The notes beneath the pieces are model-generated. The model saw only the letters and a list, made by a program, of their open reading frames with translations. It had not been told where the DNA came from and did no database searches. A DNA stretch of 12,050 bases from JAIBBG01 sp040381475 (GTDB lineage Bacteria; Bacteroidota; Bacteroidia; Flavobacteriales_D; Sanyastnellaceae): positions 1 to 12,050 of the forward strand of contig JBEIHH010000088.1 of NCBI GenBank assembly GCA_040381475.1. The letters run 5' to 3'. Shown here piece after piece: positions 1 to 6,600 of the stretch (position 1 is the first letter of the stretch; each line of letters opens with the position of its first letter). Made by a program: the position numbers and the translations under genes.

Positions 1-33
1 ATCCTTGCGTAATAACGCGAGTGTAAAATAATG

Positions 34-68
34 GTGAAGGTGAAATCCCCAAAAGGTTTCACCTTCAC
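34..68 (+). terminator. Perfect 12-bp hairpin, possible terminator of the upstream gene
   Basis: Bases 34-45 (GTGAAGGTGAAA) are perfectly complementary to 57-68. A T-G wobble and one C-G pair can extend the stem inward, leaving a 7-base loop. The sequence after it (TTTCACGTTT) has scattered Ts rather than a clean T run, so termination would be weak or factor-assisted. It could instead be a processing signal or part of an attenuator with the next hairpin. Confidence 0.4.
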
Positions 69-95
69 TTTCACGTTTAAGGCGTAGACGTGAAA
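69..95 (+). other. Second hairpin abutting the first
   Basis: Bases 69-76 (TTTCACGT) pair perfectly with 88-95 (ACGTGAAA) around an 11-base loop. The stem starts at the base right after the preceding hairpin. Because the word TTCAC recurs at 58, 64 and 70, the GTGAAA at 40-45 could pair with 69-74 instead, so the two stems may form alternative structures. No T tract follows. Function is unknown. Confidence 0.35.
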
Positions 96-250
96 TAACT
101 TGAATTACCGATCGAACTAAAGCGACTTATCAAACTGAAGGTCAATTATTTGATTAAATTGCATTGAACGAGCATAAACAATCCACGGTAGATGAATTGA
201 ACTGAGGATGTTACGAAAGAGTGGCGACGTTCAATGGCTAATAATTCATT

Positions 251-321
251 ACGGGCATAGTTCAATGGCAGAATAGCGGTCTCCAAAACCGTTGATCTTG
301 GTTCGAGTCCAGGTGCCCGTG
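251..321 (+). tRNA. trnW: tRNA-Trp (anticodon CCA)
   Basis: A complete cloverleaf can be folded by hand. The 7-bp acceptor stem is 251-257 with 314-320. The D-stem is 260-263 with 271-274, and the anticodon stem is 276-280 with 288-292. The 7-base loop 281-287 has CCA at 283-285, which reads UGG (Trp). The T-stem is 297-301 with 309-313, and the loop begins TTCGA. The discriminator is G321. The 3' CCA tail is not encoded (CAA follows), so it must be added after transcription. The gene lies 51 bases before secE on the same strand, matching the tuf-trnW-secE order seen in many Bacteroidota, so the tRNA is probably cut from a transcript that continues into secE. Confidence 0.96.
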
Positions 322-372
322 CAAACGAAATAGAACTGAACCGCTAACGGTGCATTAAAACGACAAAACGAC

Positions 373-597
373 ATGGCAGGTATTAAGACATATATCGAAG
401 AATCATACAACGAATTGTTGCACAAAGTTACCTGGCCTTCCTGGGCTGAACTTCAGGAGAGCACCGTATTGGTGTTTCTCACCACTTTAATTTTGACCAT
501 CTGCGTTTTCCTGATGGATTTCGTATTTGGAATAAGTGGCGACAGTACTTCAGTTTGGAGAGGTCTGGTAGGATTTCTTTATGCAATTCTGACCTGA
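373..597 (+). CDS. secE: Preprotein translocase subunit SecE
   Basis: SecE is the small essential subunit that clamps the SecY channel in the inner membrane. This 74-residue protein is the short, single-span form found in most bacteria, unlike the three-span E. coli version. Residues 1-17 form a basic amphipathic helix. The conserved cytoplasmic motif K18-V-T-W-P-S-W-A-E-L follows, and one membrane span covers about residues 31-53. A further hydrophobic stretch (about 61-73) ends the chain, which makes it roughly ten residues longer than the Bacteroides SecE I remember. The ATG has no SD sequence, only A-rich bases upstream. It sits between tRNA-Trp and nusG, and the secE-nusG pairing is nearly universal. 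The stop is TGA, 28 bases before nusG. Confidence 0.95.
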   Translation: MAGIKTYIEESYNELLHKVTWPSWAELQESTVLVFLTTLILTICVFLMDFVFGISGDSTSVWRGLVGFLYAILT

Positions 598-625
598 TTT
601 ATTTACCCTATAGCCGACAGTTGCA

Positions 626-1174
626 ATGAGCGATTTTGAAAAAAAGTGGTATGTGGTCCGGGCCATCAGTGGCAAGGAGAAAAAGGTGAAGGAATACATC
701 GAGAGCGAGATCAAGGCCCGCGGAATGCAGGATTTTGTAGCTCAGGTGTTGATACCTACGGAAAAGGTTTTTCAGGTGAGAAATGGGAAGAAGGTAAGCA
801 AGGAACGCAGCTATCTTCCGGGTTACGTGCTCATTGAAGCGGCACTGATCGGAGAAATTCCGCACATCATCAAGAACATCACCAATGTGATCGGCTTTTT
901 AGGTGCCGAGAAGAAAGGTGAGCCAATTCCTTTGAGGCTTTCAGAAGTGAACAGAATACTGGGTAAAGTGGACGAACTCGCTGAATCCGGAGAAGAACTG
1001 AATATTCCGTTTGTAGTTGGTGAAAACGTCAAGGTAATTGACGGACCTTTCAACAACTTTGGCGGTGTGATCGAAGAGATCAATGAAGAAAAGAAGAAGT
1101 TGAAAGTGATGGTGAAAATTTTCGGCCGCAAAACCCCGGTAGAACTGGGTTACATGCAGGTTGAAAAAGAGTAA
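626..1174 (+). CDS. nusG: Transcription elongation/antitermination factor NusG
   Basis: NusG binds the clamp of elongating RNA polymerase, modulates pausing, and links polymerase to Rho or to ribosomal protein S10. The 182 residues are the usual length. The N-terminal NGN domain spans about residues 6-113 and begins with the characteristic KKWYVVRAISGKE; the signature P-G-Y-V-L-I is at 65-70. A short linker leads to the C-terminal KOW domain from about residue 127, with the typical V-I-D-G-P-F-N-N-F-G-G turn at 137-147. It has the compact core-NusG layout without extra domains, so it is not one of the NusG-like UpxY paralogues that govern capsule loci. The ATG at 626 gives the expected N-terminus; no SD is visible. 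Confidence 0.97.
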   Translation: MSDFEKKWYVVRAISGKEKKVKEYIESEIKARGMQDFVAQVLIPTEKVFQVRNGKKVSKERSYLPGYVLIEAALIGEIPHIIKNITNVIGFLGAEKKGEPIPLRLSEVNRILGKVDELAESGEELNIPFVVGENVKVIDGPFNNFGGVIEEINEEKKKLKVMVKIFGRKTPVELGYMQVEKE

Positions 1175-1326
1175 AAAGAAACTGGTACTGAGATATCAAG
1201 ACAGACTCTCCTTACCAGATACGCAAAATTGAATTAACGAGCGTGTGGTGCGCAATGAATTTAAACAGATGTTACGATTCGCTTCCCTTTGCAATCCACG
1301 CACAAACCAATTAATAACAAAGTAAA
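1175..1326 (+). promoter_or_regulatory. nusG-rplK leader with two possible stem-loops
   Basis: This 152-base gap is long for a tight operon. Bases 1182-1187 (CTGGTA) pair with 1213-1218, then 1190-1193 (GAGA) pair with 1207-1210, giving a 10-bp hairpin interrupted by a symmetric 2x2 internal loop. A second helix can form from 1241-1245 (GCGTG) with 1297-1301, continued across an internal loop by 1252-1255 with 1289-1292. Neither is followed by a T tract, so they do not look like terminators. In E. coli the leader before rplK carries the translational binding site for L1, and this region sits in the equivalent place. I cannot identify the L1 motif itself with confidence. No clear Bacteroidota promoter was found. 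Confidence 0.4.
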
Positions 1327-1764
1327 ATGGCGAAAGAAGTATCAGGATTCGTCAAACTGCAAATCAAAGGTGGTGCTGCAAACCCATCCCCTCCTGTAGG
1401 TCCTGCTTTGGGTTCCAAAGGTGTTAACATCATGGAATTCTGTAAGCAGTTCAATGCAAGAACACAGGATAAGGCGGGAAAAGTTTGCCCGGTATTGATC
1501 ACCGTTTATACTGACAAGTCTTTTGACTTTGTCATCAAAACGGCACCGGCAGCAGTGCAACTCCTCGAAGCCTCCAAGGCTAAGAAAGGAGCGGCAGAGC
1601 CAAACCGCCAGAAGATTGGTCAGGTAACCTGGGATCAGGTTCGGGCCATAGCAGAAGACAAAATGCCTGACCTCAATTGCTTCACCATCGAGTCGGCCAT
1701 GAAAATGGTTGCAGGCACGGCAAGAAGCATGGGGTTACAGGTAACCGGTACAAGTCCTTTCTAA
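1327..1764 (+). CDS. rplK: 50S ribosomal protein L11 (uL11)
   Basis: L11 binds 23S rRNA at the GTPase-associated centre, at the base of the L7/L12 stalk, and helps elongation factors and RelA respond to the state of the ribosome. The 145-residue length is typical. The N-terminal domain carries the proline-rich segment N-P-S-P-P-V-G-P-A-L-G (residues 19-29), whose prolines line the thiostrepton and micrococcin site. The C-terminal RNA-binding domain (from about residue 72) ends with the conserved V-A-G-T-A-R-S-M-G. Both prolines associated with thiostrepton sensitivity appear intact. The ATG follows A-rich sequence without an SD. It is the first of four stalk-protein genes. Confidence 0.98.
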   Translation: MAKEVSGFVKLQIKGGAANPSPPVGPALGSKGVNIMEFCKQFNARTQDKAGKVCPVLITVYTDKSFDFVIKTAPAAVQLLEASKAKKGAAEPNRQKIGQVTWDQVRAIAEDKMPDLNCFTIESAMKMVAGTARSMGLQVTGTSPF

Positions 1765-1771
1765 TTTTTTC

Positions 1772-1777
1772 GGAGGA
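1772..1777 (+). promoter_or_regulatory. Strong Shine-Dalgarno sequence for rplA
   Basis: GGAGGA lies in the 22-base gap between the rplK stop and the rplA ATG, with about 10 bases between the core and the start codon. Such a consensus SD is unusual in Bacteroidota and absent from secE, nusG, rplK, rplL and rpoC in this window. Confidence 0.75.
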
Positions 1778-1786
1778 AAAACAGCA

Positions 1787-2479
1787 ATGGGAAGTCTCAG
1801 CAAAAATCTAAAAGCTTCACTCGGAAAATACGACAGTGAAAAGTCGTACAATCTGTCCGAAGCAGCGTCAATCGTAAAAAAAATTACGACGACGAAGTTT
1901 GACGCATCTGTAGACATCGCTGTTCGCCTTGGTGTAGACCCGAAGAAGTCCAACCAGATGGTACGCGGCACAGTGTCGCTTCCACATGGTACTGGTAAAA
2001 CCATCCGCGTGCTTGTTCTCTGCACTCCTGACAAGGAAGCAGAAGCAAAGGCAGCAGGTGCAGACCACGTAGGACTCAACGAATACATTGAAAAAATTAA
2101 GGGCGGATGGACCGATGTGGATGTAATTATCACCACACCCAACGTCATGGGGCAGGTAGGTGCACTGGGCCGAATTCTCGGACCACGTGGACTGATGCCA
2201 AACCCGAAAACGGGAACCGTGACTATGGATGTTGGAAAGGCCGTAACTGAAAAGAAGGCCGGTAACATTGATTTCAAGGTAGACAAAACCGGTATTGTAC
2301 ACGCAAGTGTTGGCCGCGTTTCGTTCGATGCAACGAAACTTGCTGAAAATGCAAGCGAATTGCTTCAGACTATTGTGAAACTCAAGCCCTCTTCTGCGAA
2401 GGGTACTTATATCAGGAGCATCTCAATGAGCTCTACTATGAGTCCCGGAGTTAAAGTTGAACCAAGAACAGTGAATTAA
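1787..2479 (+). CDS. rplA: 50S ribosomal protein L1 (uL1)
   Basis: L1 binds 23S rRNA helices 76-78 to form the mobile L1 stalk that helps release deacylated tRNA. In many bacteria it also represses its own mRNA. The 230-residue length is normal. Domain I is split between the N- and C-termini, with domain II inserted between them. The hallmark L-G-R-I-L-G-P-R-G-L-M-P-N-P-K-T-G-T-V lies near the middle-to-C-terminal third. The RNA-contacting S-S-T-M segment is at residues 215-218. At residue 219, where many bacterial L1 proteins have glycine (T-M-G triad), this one has serine, followed by P-G-V-K-V. The start is fixed by a strong SD just upstream. It follows rplK by 22 bases, consistent with translational coupling. 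Confidence 0.98.
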   Translation: MGSLSKNLKASLGKYDSEKSYNLSEAASIVKKITTTKFDASVDIAVRLGVDPKKSNQMVRGTVSLPHGTGKTIRVLVLCTPDKEAEAKAAGADHVGLNEYIEKIKGGWTDVDVIITTPNVMGQVGALGRILGPRGLMPNPKTGTVTMDVGKAVTEKKAGNIDFKVDKTGIVHASVGRVSFDATKLAENASELLQTIVKLKPSSAKGTYIRSISMSSTMSPGVKVEPRTVN

Positions 2480-2499
2480 TCGCTGGTAAAATCAAAAAC

Positions 2500-2505
2500 G
2501 GAGGA
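2500..2505 (+). promoter_or_regulatory. Strong Shine-Dalgarno sequence for rplJ
   Basis: GGAGGA is followed by about 8 bases and then the rplJ ATG at 2514. The same CGGAGGA core appears before rplA. The whole rplA-rplJ gap is only 34 bases, too short to hold the long L10 leader structure known from E. coli and Bacillus unless that structure extends back into rplA. Confidence 0.75.
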
Positions 2506-2513
2506 TTTCTTTT

Positions 2514-3041
2514 ATGACTAAAGAACAAAAGAACAAGGAGATCGCTGATTTGGTGGAAGAGCTGAAAAGCTATGAAATATTCTACCTGTCAGACACTTCT
2601 TCTCTGAACGCTGAGGCTACCAGTTCGTTGCGCCGTGAGTGTTTCAAGTCCGGAGTTAAAATGCGTGTTATCAAAAACACACTTTTAAGAAAGGCTATGG
2701 AACGCGTTGACGGAAAGGATTACAGTCCACTTTATGAAGCACTTAGCGGCAATACTGCCGTGATGTATGCCGAAGTCGGAAATGTGCCTGCAAGACTGAT
2801 CAAAGAGTTCAAGAAGAAGCACGACAAGCCTGCCTTTAAAGCGGCTTTCATCCAGGACGATTGTTATGTAGGCGAGAATCTGCTCGATTCACTCGTTGCT
2901 CTGAAGAGCAAGAACGAATTGATCGGCGATATCATCGGTCTGCTTCAATCTCCTGCCAAGAATGTTATATCCGGACTTCAGGCAAGCGCCGGGCATAAGA
3001 TTGCAGGTCTCGTTAAAGCTCTCGAGGAAAGAAAGAGCTAA
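2514..3041 (+). CDS. rplJ: 50S ribosomal protein L10 (uL10)
   Basis: L10 anchors the L7/L12 dimers on the large subunit, forming the stalk that recruits translation GTPases. The 175 residues match the family. The N-terminal rRNA-binding domain shows the conserved segment M-R-V-I-K-N-T-L-L-R-K-A at residues 50-61. A central alpha/beta domain follows. The C-terminal part (about 140-173) is the helical tail that binds L7/L12 dimers; its length suggests two or three dimers, but I cannot decide which. In other bacteria the L10-(L12)4 complex represses this cistron by binding its leader. Here the leader is short and the SD strong. rplL follows after 45 bases, as in almost all bacteria. Confidence 0.97.
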   Translation: MTKEQKNKEIADLVEELKSYEIFYLSDTSSLNAEATSSLRRECFKSGVKMRVIKNTLLRKAMERVDGKDYSPLYEALSGNTAVMYAEVGNVPARLIKEFKKKHDKPAFKAAFIQDDCYVGENLLDSLVALKSKNELIGDIIGLLQSPAKNVISGLQASAGHKIAGLVKALEERKS

Positions 3042-3086
3042 CCAACAAAACAATCAATTAAAACAACCTTTTAAAATTCCAATAAA

Positions 3087-3461
3087 ATGGCTGATTTGAA
3101 AGCAATGGCAGAAAGCCTCGTTAACCTCACAGTAAAAGAAGTGAACGAGCTCGCCGCAATTCTGAAAGATGATTATGGTATTGAGCCAGCTGCTGCTGCT
3201 CCGGTTATGATGGCCGGCGGTGGTGGTGGTGCAGCTGCCGCTGAAGAGAAAACCGCATTCGACGTAGTACTCGTTGAAGGTGGTGTTAACAAACTCGCAG
3301 TAGTGAAACTGGTGAAAGATCTCACTGGTCTCGGACTGAAAGAAGCGAAAGACGCAGTTGACAAAGCTCCATCTCCTCTCAAGACTGGTGTTACCAAGGA
3401 CGAAGCAAACGCCCTCAAAACACAACTTGAAGAAGCAGGAGCGAAAGTTGAAATCAAGTAA
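3087..3461 (+). CDS. rplL: 50S ribosomal protein L7/L12 (bL12)
   Basis: L7/L12 is the multi-copy acidic stalk protein that recruits EF-Tu, EF-G, IF2 and RF3 and stimulates their GTPase activity. The 124 residues divide into an N-terminal dimerisation and L10-binding region (about 1-31), an Ala/Gly-rich flexible hinge (about 34-53, with five consecutive glycines) and a globular C-terminal domain. The last contains T-G-L-G-L-K-E-A-K-D-A-V-D, the factor-binding helices. The hinge is encoded by short GCT and GGT runs and may vary in length between strains. No SD is present; the ATG sits in an A-rich context. L7/L12 is needed in about four copies per ribosome, so upstream ribosomal transcripts should exceed rpoBC transcripts, consistent with the hairpin just downstream. 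Confidence 0.97.
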   Translation: MADLKAMAESLVNLTVKEVNELAAILKDDYGIEPAAAAPVMMAGGGGGAAAAEEKTAFDVVLVEGGVNKLAVVKLVKDLTGLGLKEAKDAVDKAPSPLKTGVTKDEANALKTQLEEAGAKVEIK

Positions 3462-3475
3462 TTTCACACCTCATT

Positions 3476-3530
3476 AAGTTAGTAAAGGCCCCCTTCTGCC
3501 TCTGGCAGGAGGGCGGCCCTAACTTGTTTT
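3476..3530 (+). terminator. rplL-rpoB intrinsic terminator or attenuator
   Basis: An outer stem AAGTTAG (3476-3482) pairs with CTAACTT (3519-3525). A middle stem GGCC (3487-3490) pairs with 3515-3518. A 10-bp inner stem CCCTTCTGCC (3491-3500) pairs with 3504-3513 through one T-G wobble and closes on the three-base loop TCT. TTTT follows at 3527-3530. The structure is very GC-rich and begins 14 bases after the rplL stop. rpoB has no evident promoter of its own, so partial read-through is likely, as at the E. coli rplL-rpoB attenuator. It might also be an RNase processing site or one copy of a dispersed palindromic repeat. Confidence 0.8.
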
Positions 3531-3686
3531 AAGACCAAACGGCAAGGTTGGCGATGCGCAGATGAACATCCATGCAAAGCAAATCAAGAATGAATGGTCT
3601 CCCCTACTCGGTCAGTCAACGGCCCGACCGCAGTAAACCAGCCCGATAATTGAACGCACAAGGAACAATTAAAATACCTTAAGGAC
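3531..3686 (+). other. rpoB leader
   Basis: This is a 156-base non-coding stretch between the hairpin and the rpoB start. One short hairpin is possible (CGGTC 3609-3613 with GACCG 3626-3630, 12-base loop). No convincing Bacteroidota promoter was found. An in-frame TGA at 3651-3653 limits how far the rpoB reading frame can extend upstream. AAGGA occurs at 3660-3664 and again at 3681-3685. Confidence 0.5.
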
Positions 3687-6600
3687 TTGGCAACTATCAA
3701 AAAATCAGACGAGAGGCACAACTTCTCCTCAACCAAAAGTTTTTATGAATATCCGGATTTTCTGGAAATTCAATTAGCTTCATTCAGAGAGTTTTTCCAG
3801 CTGGAAACAAATCCTGAAAACCGAAGCAATGAAGGTCTCTACAAAGTATTCTCAGAGAACTTCCCAATCACTGATACCAGAAACCAGTTCGTACTGGAAT
3901 TCCTGGATTATTTCATCGATCCTCCACGATACACCATCGAGGAATGTATCGAGCGCGGACTCACATACAGTGTGCCGCTAAAAGCCAAGCTGAAATTGTA
4001 TTGTACCGACCCTGAACACGAGGATTTCGAAACCATCGTTCAGGACGTATATCTTGGTACAATCCCATATATGACCCCACAGGGTTCATTCGTCATCAAT
4101 GGAGCAGAACGCGTTATCGTGTCTCAGCTACACAGATCGCCGGGTGTATTCTTCGGTCAAAGCCGCCATGCCAATGGTACCAAGCTGTACAGCGCGCGTA
4201 TCATTCCATTTCGCGGTTCATGGATCGAATTCGCTACTGACATCAACAATGTCATGTATGCGTATATCGACCGTAAGAAAAAGCTTCCTGTAACCACCCT
4301 GCTTCGTGCAATTGGTTACGAAAGCGACCGTCAGATTCTTGAAATCTTCAACCTTGCTGAGGAAGTAAAAGTTTCCAAGGCTGGTATTCAGCGTGTTCTC
4401 GGCCGTCGTCTGGCGGCTCGTGTGCTGAAGACATGGATTGAAGACTTCGTTGATGAAGATACCGGTGAAGTGGTATCGATCGAACGTAACGAAGTAGTTC
4501 TCGATCGTGAGACCGTTCTAGAAAATCAACATATTGATGTCATCGTTGAAAGCGGCACAAAGTCGATCATTCTCCACAAAGAAGAATCGAACTCTGCTGA
4601 CTTCACGCTGATTCACAACACACTCCAGAAAGACACATCCAACTCGGAAAAAGAAGCGGTTGAGTATATCTACCGTCAGCTTCGCAATGCCGAACCACCG
4701 GATCTTGAAACTGCGCGTGGTGTAATCGATAAACTCTTCTTCTCTGAGCAGCGTTATGACCTTGGAGAAGTTGGACGTTTCCGTATCAACCGCAAACTTG
4801 GAAATACCAACTCACAGAACCGCACATTAACGAAGGATGATATCATCCAGATCATCAAGTATTTGATTGAACTGGTGAATTCCAAGGCTGACGTCGATGA
4901 TATCGACCACCTTTCAAACCGTCGTGTGCGTACAGTGGGTGAGCAGTTATACAATCAGTTTGCTGTGGGTCTTGCCCGTATGGCACGCACCATCCGCGAG
5001 CGTATGAACGTGCGCGACAATGAGGTATTCACTCCGATCGACCTGATCAATGCCAAGACTTTGTCTTCGGTGATCAATTCGTTCTTTGGAACAAACCAGC
5101 TGTCGCAGTTCATGGACCAGACCAATCCTCTGGCAGAAGTAACTCACAAGCGCCGTATGTCGGCACTCGGTCCCGGCGGTCTTTCGCGCGAACGCGCAGG
5201 ATTCGAAGTCCGCGACGTGCACTATACACACTACGGCCGCCTTTGTACGATTGAAACGCCTGAAGGACCAAACATCGGTTTGATTTCCTCTCTTTGCGTT
5301 TACGCCAAAATCAATCGTCTCGGATTCATTGAAACCCCTTACCGCAAAGTTGAAAATGGCCGTGCGGTAATGAACAATAGCGGTGTTACTTACCTTACCG
5401 CTGAAGATGAAGATACCAAAGTTATCGCGCAGGCAAATGCAGATATCGATGAAAAAGGAACTTTCCTCACTTCTACCGTTAAGGCTCGTCTCGAAGGAGA
5501 TTTCCCGGTAACAAATCCGGAAAACCTAAACCTGATGGACGTTGCACCGAACCAAATTGCATCCATCGCAGCATCACTGATTCCGTTCCTCGAGCACGAC
5601 GACGCGAACCGTGCACTGATGGGATCAAACATGATGCGTCAGGCAGTGCCTTTGATGCGTCCTGAAGCTCCACTCGTAGGTACAGGACTTGAAGGCCGTG
5701 TAGCTGCCGACTCGAGAGTGCTCCTGACCGCTGAAGGAGAAGGAACTGTGGAGTATGTTGATTCAAATGAAATACGCGTAAGATATAAGCGCAGCGAGGA
5801 AGATGAACTGGTGAGCTTTAACTCTCCGGTGAAATCATATACTATTCGCAAATTCATGAAGACTAACCAGAGCACAACGATCAACCTGCGTCCACTGGTG
5901 ACGAAGGGTGAGCGTGTAACTCTTGGTCAGATCATGGTTGAAGGATATTCAACCAAAGGCGGAGAGCTAGCCATCGGCCGCAACCTGAAAGTGGCATTCA
6001 TGCCATGGAAAGGTTACAACTTCGAGGATGCGATTGTTATATCTGAGCGCGTTGTTCGTGATGATATTTTCACATCGATTCACATCGATGAATACACAAC
6101 TGAAGTGCGCGATACGAAGCGCGGAGTGGAAGAACTTACAGCGGACATTCCGAACGTAAGTGAAGACGCAACCAAAGATCTCGATGAAAACGGAATTATC
6201 CGCATCGGTGCTGAGGTGAAAGAAGGCGACATCCTCATCGGTAAGATCACACCAAAAGGTGAAACTGATCCTACTCCTGAAGAAAAGCTCCTTCGCGCAA
6301 TCTTCGGTGATAAGGCAGGTGATGTGAAAGATGCATCACTTAAAGTTCCGCCAAGTGCCAGCGGTGTTGTAATTGACAAGAAGCTTTTCTCTCGTACGAT
6401 CAAGGACAAGAAGCCTGTGAAGACGAACGAAAAGGCCATTGTTGAAGCACTCGACAAAGAGCACGATAAGGAAGTAATGGACCTCAAGAAAGTTCTTGTA
6501 GACAAGCTTATTGCTATTCTTAAAGATCAGACATGTCAGGGAGTTTACAATTACTTCAAAGAAGAACAAATCAAGAAAGGAACCAAGTTCACAGCGAAGT

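Larger units (their letters stand above)
1..250. other. Intergenic region upstream of tRNA-Trp
   Basis: No convincing coding sequence is visible on either strand. All three forward frames hit stops within the first 30 bases, and none of the short readable ends resembles the C-terminus of EF-Tu, the gene I would expect upstream in Bacteroidota. If tuf is the neighbour, it ends before the window. The stretch holds two abutting inverted repeats at 34-95 and a 10-base repeat of part of the tRNA D-arm at 229-238. I searched for the Bacteroidota promoter pattern (TTTG about 19 bases before TAnnTTTG) and found no good match, so the promoter of the operon is either degenerate here or lies upstream. 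Confidence 0.6.

Noticed and set aside
1735..2286. 183-codon open frame on the minus strand opposite rplA
   Set aside because: It lies entirely opposite a conserved gene, is rich in low-complexity Ser/Thr/Pro, and resembles no family I know. It is a shadow of the rplA codon pattern.
5091..5155. Possible rifampicin resistance mutation in RpoB
   Set aside because: The key residues D477, H487 and S492 are wild type. The Ala at 483 (E. coli Ser522) matches what I remember of ordinary Bacteroidota RpoB.
6080..6505. 141-codon minus-strand frame inside rpoB
   Set aside because: Ser/Phe-rich antisense shadow of rpoB with no recognisable domain or initiation signal.
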